This document shows, in pieces, positions 1 to 5,776 of a stretch of 10,144 nucleotides of DNA (positions are counted from its first letter, which is position 1; every line of letters starts with the position of its first letter). The notes below the pieces were generated by a model. It was not told the DNA's origin, ran no database searches, and saw nothing but the letters and a program-made list of their open reading frames with translations. This DNA is from Oscillospiraceae bacterium (GTDB lineage: Bacteria > Bacillota > Clostridia > Oscillospirales > Oscillospiraceae), in assembly GCA_029067025.1 (NCBI GenBank), contig JAIEFH010000181.1, forward strand, positions 1 to 10,144, in the 5' to 3' direction. Both the position numbers and the translations under genes were made by a program.

Positions 1-1316
1 ACGTTGTCCTCATAAAGTTTCTCGAACAGCACATCGAGTTCCTTGTCCCGCGCCAACAGCCCGTCAAGCTCCCGCTGCTTCCTCGCCCGGTCATTCTCCG
101 TCACCTTCGCGGACTGGCCCATCATGGCTTTGATGAAATCGTCCTCATACTCATTGGCGAAGCAGGCCAGACGGTTGACCTCATACAGCACCACCTGTTC
201 CAGAAACTCCACCCGGATATAATGGGTCTTGGTGCATTTGCGCAAGCCGGAATTGTGGTTCTGGCAGCTAAAGAACTTAATATTGTGGTTGCCCTGGTTA
301 AAGTGGAAATTGAGGTTGCCGCCGCACTCCGGGCATTTCAGAACACCGGAAAATACGCTGGGCTCCTGGGTGACGGTGGGCTTTTTGCGGCGGGTGCCCT
401 TCTTCATGCTCTGTACCTTCTCCCAGGTGGGCCGGTCAATGATGGCCTCATGGACATTGAGGAAGATTGCCCGGTTTTCATCCGGGTTCTCAATGCGCTT
501 CTTCACCTTGTAGGACTTGGAGTAGGATTTGAAGTTGATTACATCGCCGCAATACTCCTGTGTGGTGAGGATTTTCTTGACGGTAGTATGGCCCCATTTG
601 GTGGGCTCCACGGTGCTCTTGGAGCCGCCCCGGTTGGTCCCCCTGCTCCGCCAGTAGTAGGTAGGGTTGCAAATCCCATCCCTCTCCAGCGCGGCGGCGG
701 TTTCCGCCAGCCCGTAGCCGTCCAAAGCCATCTGATAGATCCGCCTCACCACGGCGGCGGCCTCCGGGTCGATTACCCAAAAGCGGGGATCATCCGGGTT
801 CTTGATGTAACCGTAAGGCGGCGGGGACAGCGGCACACCAGAATTTCCTTTTAATTTGTTCACGATTTTTCGCTTTTTGGAAATATCCCGGGCGTAATAT
901 TCGTTCATGATATTTTTGAAGGGGGTAAACTCATTTTCGCCCTCGTCGCTGTCCACTCCGTCCGAAACGGCCACCAGCCGCACGTCATGGGCCGGGAAAA
1001 ATTCTTCCGTCAGACGGCCCACCTCAATATAGTTCCGGCCCAGGCGGGAAAGGTCTTTCACGAATACCGCCGAGATATATCCGTTTTCAATGGCCTGGAC
1101 CATCTTCTGGAAACCGGGCCGCTTCATGGTGGTGCCGGTGATTCCATCGTCCACAAAAAACAGGGTGTCCGCATAGCCTTTTTCCTTTGCCGCTTTCTGG
1201 AGAATTTTTTTCTGGTTGCTGATGCTATTGGATTCGGTGTCCAGATTATCGTCACGGCTGAGGCGGCAGTATAACGCGGCGGTTCCCGTTGCGTGATTTT
1301 TGTTTGACAGTTTCAA
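1..1316 (-). CDS. Large serine recombinase (TnpX-like), N-terminal part, cut by window edge
   Basis: Site-specific serine recombinase that would catalyse integration and excision of the element; 438 codons are present and the C-terminus lies beyond position 1. Reading the minus strand, the resolvase domain is at about residues 13-155: the nucleophile is Ser20 in YCRLS, followed by DDGITGTTMKRPGF (56-69) and DLSRLGRNY (88-96), whose arginines fit the active site. A recombinase domain follows (about 160-310), then a zinc ribbon with Cys328, Cys331, Cys351 and Cys361, and a charged helical stretch typical of the coiled-coil part. TTG at 1316 is chosen as start because AAAGGAGG (1322-1329) sits 5 nt upstream. 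An in-frame ATG at 1358 would fall at the predicted transcription start and has no ribosome binding site. It follows tnpW, as expected for Tn4451/TnpX-type modules. Family certain; the exact target site cannot be told. Confidence 0.95.
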   Translation of the reverse strand, partial: MKLSNKNHATGTAALYCRLSRDDNLDTESNSISNQKKILQKAAKEKGYADTLFFVDDGITGTTMKRPGFQKMVQAIENGYISAVFVKDLSRLGRNYIEVGRLTEEFFPAHDVRLVAVSDGVDSDEGENEFTPFKNIMNEYYARDISKKRKIVNKLKGNSGVPLSPPPYGYIKNPDDPRFWVIDPEAAAVVRRIYQMALDGYGLAETAAALERDGICNPTYYWRSRGTNRGGSKSTVEPTKWGHTTVKKILTTQEYCGDVINFKSYSKSYKVKKRIENPDENRAIFLNVHEAIIDRPTWEKVQSMKKGTRRKKPTVTQEPSVFSGVLKCPECGGNLNFHFNQGNHNIKFFSCQNHNSGLRKCTKTHYIRVEFLEQVVLYEVNRLACFANEYEDDFIKAMMGQSAKVTENDRARKQRELDGLLARDKELDVLFEKLYEDN

Positions 1317-1321
1317 AATAT

Positions 1322-1329
1322 CCTCCTTT
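1322..1329 (-). promoter_or_regulatory. Ribosome binding site deciding the TTG start of the recombinase
   Basis: The minus strand reads AAAGGAGG, a near-perfect Shine-Dalgarno, 5 nt before the TTG at 1316-1314. The same motif and spacing precede tnpW (1566-1573). This favours TTG over the in-frame ATG at 1358. Confidence 0.85.
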
Positions 1330-1362
1330 CTCACCGCCAAACAAGAGGTTTTATCCATATAT

Positions 1363-1391
1363 ATTATACTACCGCCCCTGTTCAGCGTCAA
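1363..1391 (-). promoter_or_regulatory. Sigma-A-type promoter for the serine recombinase
   Basis: On the minus strand, TTGACG (-35, positions 1391-1386) is followed after exactly 17 nt by TATAAT (-10, positions 1368-1363). Transcription would start near 1356-1357, giving a leader of about 40 nt before the TTG start. It lies between tnpW and the recombinase, so the recombinase can be expressed on its own as well as by read-through from the upstream sigma/HTH/tnpW genes. Confidence 0.85.
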
Positions 1392-1412
1392 ATTTCCAGG
1401 TGGATGGATGAA

Positions 1413-1449
1413 AAGCTCACGCTGGGCCTAACTCGGCCAGCATGAGCTT
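1413..1449 (-). terminator. Hairpin over the 3' end of tnpW, possible weak terminator
   Basis: Positions 1413-1428 (AAGCTCACGCTGGGCC on the plus strand) pair with 1435-1449 with one wobble/mismatch and one bulged G. The hairpin contains the last codons and the stop of tnpW. On the minus strand it is followed by TTTT and then CATCC, so the U-tract is short. It could attenuate read-through from tnpW into the recombinase, which has its own promoter just downstream. A stem is certain; terminator activity is not. Confidence 0.45.
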
Positions 1450-1560
1450 CAGTAAAATATCACGCATGGGTTCCCCGCTTTCCTTATAGACCGGGGTAAC
1501 AACAAAATCGATGTTCCCCACATGGTAAGTGTATTCCTCTTTTGGCGTCTGGTCGGTCAT
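1417..1560 (-). CDS. tnpW: TnpW-family small transposon protein
   Basis: A 47-residue protein, too short for most ORF lists. It starts MTDQTPKEEYTYHVGNIDFV and ends RDILLKLMLAELGPA. The pattern of a charged start, a short 'Y-x-V/I-G-N' strand segment, 'VVTPVYKESG' and a final 'DILLKLML' helix matches the TnpW family found beside TnpX-type recombinases in Tn4451-like and many Clostridia elements. Its biochemical role is not established; position suggests an accessory or regulatory role in recombination. A strong ribosome binding site, AAAGGAGG (1566-1573), lies 5 nt before the ATG at 1560. Its 3' end lies in a hairpin (1413-1449), and the recombinase promoter starts 26 bp beyond its stop. The long leader in front of it may control its expression. 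Confidence 0.8.
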   Translation of the reverse strand: MTDQTPKEEYTYHVGNIDFVVTPVYKESGEPMRDILLKLMLAELGPA

Positions 1561-1614
1561 GACGCCCTCCTTTCCTTAATCGCGTCTCATGGTGAGATTT
1601 GAATATGGGGACAG

Positions 1615-1639
1615 CCGCACCATTGGGGTGCGGTTTTTT
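1615..1639 (+). terminator. Hairpin followed by TTTTTT on the plus strand, antisense to the tnpW leader
   Basis: CCGCACC (1615-1621) pairs with GGTGCGG (1627-1633) around a 5-nt loop, followed by six T (1634-1639). That is a textbook intrinsic terminator for plus-strand transcription. No plus-strand gene lies upstream, since tnpW and the recombinase are on the other strand, so it would stop antisense transcripts. In the minus-strand RNA the same stem forms just upstream of the tnpW ribosome binding site without a U-tract, where it may be part of the leader structure. Confidence 0.55.
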
Positions 1640-1884
1640 CATGGGCATAAATCAGACGGCTGGCGGCACAGCTCCACGGGAATTTCACCCCTGCGTGGTT
1701 CTCACGCGGCCCTACCCATTGCCTGCGACGCTTTGAACGCTCGGACTGTGGCTATAGGGGAGTATCGTTAGCGTATGTGCCGTTGATTATAGCTGCCAGC
1801 TTTCGGTGTAAGCGGTTCTCGCTCTCCCATAGGGTATGGGATCATGGCGCGCCCACCGACGCGGCACATACAGAATGTATCTGT
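1640..1884 (-). ncRNA. Candidate structured RNA in the leader of tnpW (unrecognised)
   Basis: No convincing ORF exists here, but complementary segments nest in an ordered way. Outer stem: GTATGTGCCG (1773-1782) with CGGCACATAC (1862-1871), 10 bp exact. Inside it, TCGGTG (1803-1808) pairs with CACCGA (1854-1859), enclosing hairpins CCCATA/TATGGG (1826-1831/1835-1840) and AGCG/CGCT (1811-1814/1820-1823); AGCT/AGCT (1791-1794/1798-1801) lies beside them. A second domain pairs CACAGCTCC (1667-1675, one bulge) with GGACTGTG (1743-1750) and encloses the hairpin GCGTG/CACGC (1693-1697/1703-1707). The minus strand is given because the RNA would then run from the sigma/HTH genes into tnpW. It could be a cis-regulatory leader or a separate RNA. 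I do not recognise the class. The pairing is seen directly; function is inferred. Confidence 0.45.
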
Positions 1885-1999
1885 TGCCCTATGCTGCACC
1901 GCCGTTATCTTGCGGGCTTTCTTTTTCAAGGTGCCACAGCCACACAGCGGAGCGGAACGCGGAAAGGGTAAGTTCGTTCCACCCGCTGCGGGCCGTGCG
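1885..1999. other. Non-coding spacer between the HTH gene and the structured element
   Basis: I see no gene here. It contains only a small CCCGC/GCGGG stem (1982-1986/1988-1992) just after the HTH gene stop on the minus strand, without a U-tract. Plus-strand open frames crossing it lack ribosome binding sites and family resemblance. Confidence 0.5.
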
Positions 2000-2236
2000 T
2001 CAACTCATGGTGACGATTGAGTGAATGAGCTTGATTTCCAGACGGCGCTTCATGTACTCGTCCAGGCCCTCGTAGGAATGGCCGTACTCGTCATGGAATT
2101 TCCGGGTACTGAGCTTATTTATGTATCCCTCATAGTACCGCAAAATACAGTCCATGGCCTCGGCATCCCCGGCCTGGGCCGCATGGATCACCGAAAGGGG
2201 CGGCAGCTCTTTGCCTTTGTGCTTGGACCTGCTCAT
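2000..2236 (-). CDS. Small helix-turn-helix protein, Tn916 Orf8-like (HTH_16 type)
   Basis: A 78-residue protein that begins MSRSKHKGKELPPLSVIHAA and continues through 'AGDAEAMDCILRYYEGYINKLSTRKF' to a 'EYMKRRLEIKLIHSI' helix. This is the pattern of the short conjugative-transposon helix-turn-helix proteins that accompany the sigma-like factor in Tn916 (orf8 with orf7). The family resembles the N-terminal region-2-like part of a sigma factor, so the two small proteins may act together as a split sigma factor; that is inference. The start ATG overlaps the sigma stop codon (ATGA, 2233-2236), implying coupled translation and equal expression. Downstream on the same strand is the 439-nt non-coding stretch leading to tnpW. 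Full length for the family; nothing appears broken. Confidence 0.85.
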   Translation of the reverse strand: MSRSKHKGKELPPLSVIHAAQAGDAEAMDCILRYYEGYINKLSTRKFHDEYGHSYEGLDEYMKRRLEIKLIHSIVTMS

Positions 2237-2670
2237 ATCTTCCCTCCTCCCGGCATTAACGCCATCAGTTTTGTCCGCAGGACTTCTATCGTCCTCGTCC
2301 GGCGCTTTTGGACGGCACTTCTGCTCAGTCCCATGATCGAGCCAATTTCCTTGTCAGTCAAATCCAATACGCAGCGCAGGATCAAAATGCCTTGGTCGGG
2401 CGCGGACAGACTGGCAAAGGCTTCGGCCACCAGCTCATTTTCGATTGGCAGATCACATCCATAGGAACTGAACACGTAACTGTCGCTGGGATAGCGGTCT
2501 GTCGTACTGAGCTTGTCCATTTCTGCCTGGGGTAAGGCGCTGAACACCGTTTCATTGTCCCGGCGATATTTCAGCTCCCGCAAGTAGTCAACGGCCTCAT
2601 GTTTCAGCACCAATTTGCAGTAGCAATCAAACTGGCCCTGTTCGCCACATTCGCGGGGGGTCGGTTCCAT
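2233..2670 (-). CDS. RNA polymerase sigma-70-like factor of conjugative transposons (Tn916 Orf7-like)
   Basis: A 145-residue sigma factor. The N-terminal segment has the family hallmark CGEQGQFDCYCKLVLKHEAV (about residues 8-27) and 'YPSDSYVFSSYG' in the middle. The C-terminal part, 'LTDKEIGSIMGLSRSAVQKRRTRTIEVLR' (about 103-131), is a sigma region 4 helix-turn-helix for -35 recognition. In Tn916, orf7 is needed for expression of excision and transfer genes after induction; I infer the same switch role here, driving the small HTH gene and tnpW and possibly reading toward the recombinase. The ribosome binding site GGAAGGGGGTGAG lies just before the ATG at 2670. Its stop overlaps the next ATG. 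It is divergent from the XRE gene at 3037, as orf7 is from orf9 in Tn916. I found no convincing vegetative promoter upstream. Confidence 0.92.
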   Translation of the reverse strand: MEPTPRECGEQGQFDCYCKLVLKHEAVDYLRELKYRRDNETVFSALPQAEMDKLSTTDRYPSDSYVFSSYGCDLPIENELVAEAFASLSAPDQGILILRCVLDLTDKEIGSIMGLSRSAVQKRRTRTIEVLRTKLMALMPGGGKI

Positions 2671-2748
2671 CTTCTCACCCCCTTCCGTTGGGGGGATGGG
2701 TGGTTCTTTCCCTTTCCGCCAGTAGAGCGAACAGGATGGCCCGTTATG

Positions 2749-2787
2749 CCACCAAAATGCTCATTTTCTGAAAAATATTTTTGGTGG
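2749..2787. repeat. Nested inverted repeat in the sigma gene leader, possible operator or attenuator
   Basis: CCACCAAAA (2749-2757) is exactly complementary to TTTTGGTGG (2779-2787). Inside it, ATTTT (2763-2767) pairs with AAAAT (2772-2776). The element lies about 80-115 bp upstream of the sigma start codon. It may be an operator for the XRE regulator or an RNA hairpin. Neither flank has a U-tract, so it is a poor intrinsic terminator. Confidence 0.45.
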
Positions 2788-2989
2788 TCGCTATGAGTAG
2801 GACGATATAGGTTCCTTCCCAGTTGATAAGTGAACTGTAATTCATCTGTTGAATTAGAACGCTCCTGCGCAGAACATCGAAATACATATCCGAGTTACAA
2901 AAGTCAGAGAGTGCTTTTCGGCACAACAGATAACCCTCCCAAGTCATAATATGAATTTCAATGTATGAAAGAGCAGAACTGTGATGGAT

Positions 2990-3017
2990 TTAACCGAAAC
3001 GTGACGTATTGTAGAAT
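2990..3017 (+). promoter_or_regulatory. Possible promoter of the XRE regulator gene
   Basis: TTAACC (2990-2995) and TAGAAT (3012-3017) are separated by 16 nt, each two mismatches or fewer from the vegetative consensus. Transcription would begin near 3024, right at the GAGGTG ribosome binding site (3024-3029), giving an unusually short leader. This makes the call weak. Confidence 0.3.
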
Positions 3018-3036
3018 GTCATTGAGGTGAATTATC

Positions 3037-3426
3037 ATGCGAGACTTTTCCCGTCCCCTCGGAGATGCCGTCAAACGAGCCAGGGGAGAACAGGACTTGA
3101 CACAAGCCCAGGTAGCCGGAATGATCGACAAAGATACCAGAACTGTGATGAACATTGAGAACTACAAGGGAAACCCCAAAATGGAAGTTCTGTACCCGCT
3201 GATCCGTTCGCTCCAAATTGACCCCAGGGAAATCTTCAACCCGGAAATGGGCCGGGAAAGCCCTTCCATCCGGCGCCTGCGCTTTCTTGTCGCTGATTGT
3301 GGCGAACAAGAGGCCGCCACCCTGATCCCCGTGGTGGAGGCCGTGTTGTCAGCACTGCGCAGCGGTTGGATGGCAAGCACCCAAAAGGAGCATAATAAAG
3401 CAAAAGAGCCTGCGTCCCTTGTTTAA
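3037..3426 (+). CDS. XRE-family transcriptional regulator (Tn916 Orf9-like position)
   Basis: A 129-residue DNA-binding protein with an N-terminal Cro/CI-type helix-turn-helix at about residues 8-63: 'LGDAVKRARGEQDLTQAQVAGMIDKDTRTVMNIE', where 'LTQAQVAGMI' and 'DTRTVMNIEN' are the helix 2/helix 3 core. The rest, 'SLQIDPREIFNPE', is typical of these regulators, followed by a poorly conserved C-terminal helix region that may dimerise. Start ATG has GAGGTG 7 nt upstream. It is the only clear plus-strand gene in the window and is opposed to the sigma gene. In Tn916 the orf9 product is thought to repress the orf7/orf8 promoter, so I infer the same negative control. The 3' end of the gene, including the TAA, forms part of a terminator hairpin (3405-3440). 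Confidence 0.9.
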   Translation: MRDFSRPLGDAVKRARGEQDLTQAQVAGMIDKDTRTVMNIENYKGNPKMEVLYPLIRSLQIDPREIFNPEMGRESPSIRRLRFLVADCGEQEAATLIPVVEAVLSALRSGWMASTQKEHNKAKEPASLV

Positions 3427-3440
3427 GGGATGCAGGCTCT
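3405..3440 (-). terminator. Shared terminator between the XRE gene and the cargo/KTR operon
   Basis: AGAGCCTGCGTCCCTT (3405-3420) pairs with AAGGGATGCAGGCTCT (3425-3440) with one wobble and a 4-nt loop. On the minus strand the stem is followed by TTTTGCTTTATT, a good U-rich tail, so it ends the transcript coming from the transporter and KTR genes. On the plus strand it ends in GCGCTTTAAG, weaker, but it contains the XRE stop codon and probably serves that gene as well. Confidence 0.85.
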
Positions 3441-3458
3441 GCGCTTTAAGCGTCTGGC

Positions 3459-3632
3459 TCACTTGCTCAAGACCATTCTGAATTTTACGATGTTCACCAG
3501 TAGTTCTTTTTTGCACTTCGGACAGTACAGGGGGAATTTCACGAGAACGGTGTCCTCAAGCACCTTTGTTTTTGTCCTTCCCCCGCAAACCGGGCAATTA
3601 ACCCACTGAGATTCATTTTGATTGTCACACAC
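3459..3632 (-). CDS. Cysteine-rich KTR domain protein (Tn916 Orf6-like)
   Basis: A 57-residue protein starting at GTG with GGGAGGA 7-8 nt upstream. The core reads W-V-N-CPVCGGRTKTKVLEDTVL-KFPLYCPKCKKELLVNI. Two CPxC knuckles (Cys13/Cys16 and Cys37/Cys40) form a small zinc ribbon, and the 'K-T-R/K-T-K' motif follows the first one, as in the cysteine-rich KTR family. In Tn916 the matching orf6 lies downstream of tet(M); here it lies downstream of the transporter operon, in the same slot. Molecular role unknown, perhaps nucleic-acid or RNA polymerase binding. The 99-nt gap from the upstream gene shows no promoter, so it is likely read through from the cargo operon. The terminator follows 18 bp after its stop. 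Confidence 0.87.
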   Translation of the reverse strand: MCDNQNESQWVNCPVCGGRTKTKVLEDTVLVKFPLYCPKCKKELLVNIVKFRMVLSK

Positions 3633-3731
3633 GTTCTGTTCCTCCCAATAGCAATATGGCTCTGCGTTGAACGTCCGGCTCCTGCTGATTGTGGTGAAAA
3701 CTTATGACTCGCCAAAAGCATAGATCTATAT

Positions 3732-4316
3732 TTAGGTGTCCGTAAGTAACACTTCTCTTTTTTGGGGATATATTGATAGCTGGAGCGAAAAAGATCGTTG
3801 GTCTAAATGCTCCAAACTGTTTGCAGAAAAACCATCCCACCATATTCCAAAAGGCAAAAGGTAAGTCTGCTGTTCGCCCTCTTGGAGCTGATCCAGCATA
3901 GTGGCCCCGTTGTTAAGCACCGTATATAGTTCCCCTGTGTCCACCATGTTACTCCATGCCCCGGATGTGGCGGTTATATGCGAAATCTTCAAATCTGCTT
4001 GCGCTGAGCCAGTCAAATCAAGACTGTTCCGCTCGATTGTAACAGCGCAGACAAGCATTGCCTCCGGTAGCCTTTTGTCTCCCACGGAAAGCCCATTTTT
4101 CTCGTAGAGTGCAATGGTGTCCTCCATATATACATGATTGACCGTGATTGCATATGGCCCATATTGCAGCGGCTCATTTATCCCCACCTGGATCAGCTCT
4201 GCCTGTGGATAGGCCCGATTGACGCGAAGGAAACAGACCACCCATACCGCAACTACAAAGATAGCTGTCATTAGAGGAAATAGCCAAAACAGTTTTTTTC
4301 GGTTCACATCACTCAC
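3732..4316 (-). CDS. Membrane-anchored extracytoplasmic protein of the transporter operon
   Basis: A protein of about 190-200 residues with a short basic N-terminus (NRKK), one hydrophobic segment (LFWLFPLMTAIFVVAVWVVCFL) and a soluble domain of about 160 residues predicted outside the membrane. There is no lipobox: the cysteine in the membrane segment lies in VVCFL, not in an L-x-x-C signal context. The outer domain looks beta-rich ('YGPYAITVNHVYMEDTIALYEKNG', 'LVCAVTIERNSLDL'), as in some DUF-type proteins such as DUF5028, but I am not sure of the family. Start: GTG at 4316 overlaps the ATPase stop (GTGAGTGA); GTG 4307 and TTG 4346 are alternatives in the same frame. Being last in the ABC operon, it may be a sensor, substrate-binding or immunity component. 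That role is inference. Confidence 0.7.
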   Translation of the reverse strand: MSDVNRKKLFWLFPLMTAIFVVAVWVVCFLRVNRAYPQAELIQVGINEPLQYGPYAITVNHVYMEDTIALYEKNGLSVGDKRLPEAMLVCAVTIERNSLDLTGSAQADLKISHITATSGAWSNMVDTGELYTVLNNGATMLDQLQEGEQQTYLLPFGIWWDGFSANSLEHLDQRSFSLQLSIYPQKREVLLTDT

Positions 4317-4974
4317 CCACCCGCCGTATGTTTTCAGACGATGCAACTATGCCGTTTTTCATTGTCACCACAATGTCTGACAAGCTATATAGCTCGTTGG
4401 CGTCATGACAAGCCAGGAATATCATACTTCCGGCGTCGCGCTGGGCCTGGATCACATGGCTGACCTGCTCCACTCCGCCCTGGTCCAGTGCGTTAAAAGG
4501 CTCGTCAAGCAGGAGTAGTTGAGGTTGCTCCAGGATGGCGGCGGCAATGCCCAGGCGCTGCTTCATGCCCAACGAATATTTTCGATATGTCCTGCGGTCA
4601 TTGGGGTTCAGCCCGACCGCATTCAACGCCTCGTCAATGCGGTTCTGTGATACCGTCCCCCGAATGGAGCTGAGAAGTTCCAAATTCCTCCGCCCGGTGT
4701 ACTCGTTCAAAAAGGATGGATTCTCAATGAGTGCGCCCACGCTGGGCGGGAAAGAAATATCTTTCCCCAAAACCTGCCCATCTACGGCAACTGTTCCCTG
4801 GGTGGCGTAAATTAACCCGCACAACGCTCGAATCAGCATGGTTTTTCCGCTGCCATTGATCCCTTGGAGACCCACCACAAGGCCCTTGTCCCCGCTGTCA
4901 AAATGGAGGTTCACATCGTCCAATACGATTCGCCCATGGAGTTTTTTTGTGAAGTGTTCAATATCAATTTTCAT
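4309..4974 (-). CDS. ABC transporter ATP-binding protein, lantibiotic-immunity-like
   Basis: A 221-residue ATPase that energises the permeases encoded just upstream. Motifs in order: Walker A GINGSGKT (38-45); the position of the Q-loop reads ALIENPSFLNEYTGRRNLELL (81-101), with Glu where most ABC ATPases have Gln; signature YSLGMKQRLGIAAA (133-146); Walker B LLLLDEP (153-159); D-loop region NALD; and a switch His in ACHDANELYSLSD. The Glu 'E-loop' and 'ENP...Y/L-T' context are described for LanF/BcrA-type ATPases of lantibiotic and bacitracin immunity. ATG at 4974 is chosen over an upstream in-frame start at 5034 because that one lies inside the upstream permease gene and the family begins with 'MKIDIEHFTKK'. 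Gap to the permease stop is 7 nt. The function is certain in type; the substrate is unknown. Confidence 0.93.
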   Translation of the reverse strand: MKIDIEHFTKKLHGRIVLDDVNLHFDSGDKGLVVGLQGINGSGKTMLIRALCGLIYATQGTVAVDGQVLGKDISFPPSVGALIENPSFLNEYTGRRNLELLSSIRGTVSQNRIDEALNAVGLNPNDRRTYRKYSLGMKQRLGIAAAILEQPQLLLLDEPFNALDQGGVEQVSHVIQAQRDAGSMIFLACHDANELYSLSDIVVTMKNGIVASSENIRRVGE

Positions 4975-4981
4975 ACGGCAG

Positions 4982-5776
4982 TCACCGCCCCTTGTCATGA
5001 GATAGGATGTTACTTTTTTGAAACAGCAGCGCACCCATGGCGAATACGCCCAGGAAAGAAACGATCAGGTAAACCAATGCTATGGCAGGTATAAAACCAT
5101 TAGCTTCAACGGTGTTGCTCCGCAGGAGCATGGAATAGCGCGGCCAAAGTACTGGATGATCCCAAAACGCCGCACACACCATCAGTACCGCATTTGTCAA
5201 TTCGCCCGTCAGAGGTGAGGCCAGCGCCGAGCAAATGGCTTGGATTTCTGAAAGAACGCATAGTGTAAAAAATACTGTACCGATTAAATCGGCCCGCACT
5301 GTTCCTATTTGACATACGCCATAGCGGATGATTCCGATTACCACCATACACAACAGGCCCAGCAGCACATATACTGCACACCAAAGAACAACCAAAAATG
5401 TAAACCTGCACCACCATTTCAGACGGCTCTTGGCTTGGAGCAATCGACCGACCCCCATACCTCTCATCATGCGGCTGGGAAACAGAGCACAGCTATGAAT
5501 ACAGAAAAATATCAGCACAAACCAGGTGATCGGCAGCATAAATGGAGCGCCGGAGCCATTGACAAACGGCTCGTTTCCCGCAAAAGCAAACATGATATAG
5601 TCCGACAGTGCCGGAATGATCTGCACATCCACCGCAGGCCCCAGGGACGCTTGATACTGCATTGCGGCGGCGATAAAGAGTAGCCCCCCGATTCCCAGCC
5701 CCCAGCGGGCATCCTGCCAGGACAGATCAATATCCTGGCCCATCATTGCCCAGCAGCTTCTTGTGGATTTCTTCAC
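4982..5776 (-). CDS. ABC-2-like permease subunit, third permease of the operon
   Basis: A 264-residue integral membrane protein. Starting from GTG 5776 it reads VKKSTRSCWAMMGQDIDLSW and then has about six hydrophobic segments: near 28-40 (LGIGGLLFIAAA), 80-98 (MLPITWFVLIFFCIHSCAL), 125-150 (FTFLVVLWCAVYVLLGLLCMVVIGI), 165-190 (LIGTVFFTLCVLSEI), 198-210 and 230-255 (AIALVYLIVSFLGVFAMGALLF). GTG is chosen because it overlaps the preceding stop (GTGA) and has AAAGGTGG 7 nt upstream; the open frame continues much further upstream but without homology. Size and topology fit the roughly 250-residue permeases of lantibiotic-immunity (LanE/LanG) and ABC-2 exporters. Sequence similarity to the two upstream permeases is low by eye, so a heteromeric membrane complex is more likely than duplicates. 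Confidence 0.82.
   Translation of the reverse strand: MKKSTRSCWAMMGQDIDLSWQDARWGLGIGGLLFIAAAMQYQASLGPAVDVQIIPALSDYIMFAFAGNEPFVNGSGAPFMLPITWFVLIFFCIHSCALFPSRMMRGMGVGRLLQAKSRLKWWCRFTFLVVLWCAVYVLLGLLCMVVIGIIRYGVCQIGTVRADLIGTVFFTLCVLSEIQAICSALASPLTGELTNAVLMVCAAFWDHPVLWPRYSMLLRSNTVEANGFIPAIALVYLIVSFLGVFAMGALLFQKSNILSHDKGR

Larger units (their letters stand above)
2671..3036. other. AT-richer divergent intergenic region between the sigma and XRE genes
   Basis: This 366-bp stretch separates the minus-strand sigma gene from the plus-strand XRE gene and should hold promoters and operators for both. It is visibly richer in A+T than the flanking ICE genes. It holds a nested inverted repeat (2749-2787) and a weak plus-strand promoter candidate (2990-3017). 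An open frame on the minus strand (2744-2947) lacks a ribosome binding site and family resemblance, so I do not call it a gene. No clear minus-strand promoter was found. Confidence 0.6.

Noticed and set aside
222..1274. Long plus-strand frames opposite the recombinase, the longest 210 codons
   Set aside because: They are antisense shadows of the GC-rich recombinase gene, whose motifs are clear on the minus strand.
1640..1760. Resemblance to a cobalamin riboswitch on the minus strand (GGTGAAATTCC followed by GCTGTGCCGCC)
   Set aside because: Two short stretches look like its core, but I cannot find the preceding GGGAA element or a good B12-box, and no B12 gene is near. A covariance-model search would settle it.
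1589..2024. Three plus-strand open frames of 60-64 codons over the non-coding stretch
   Set aside because: They lack ribosome binding sites and family features, overlap each other, and the pairing pattern of the DNA explains the region better.
2744..2947. Minus-strand open frame of 67 codons upstream of the sigma gene
   Set aside because: No ribosome binding site, no recognisable domain, and it lies in the AT-richer divergent control region.
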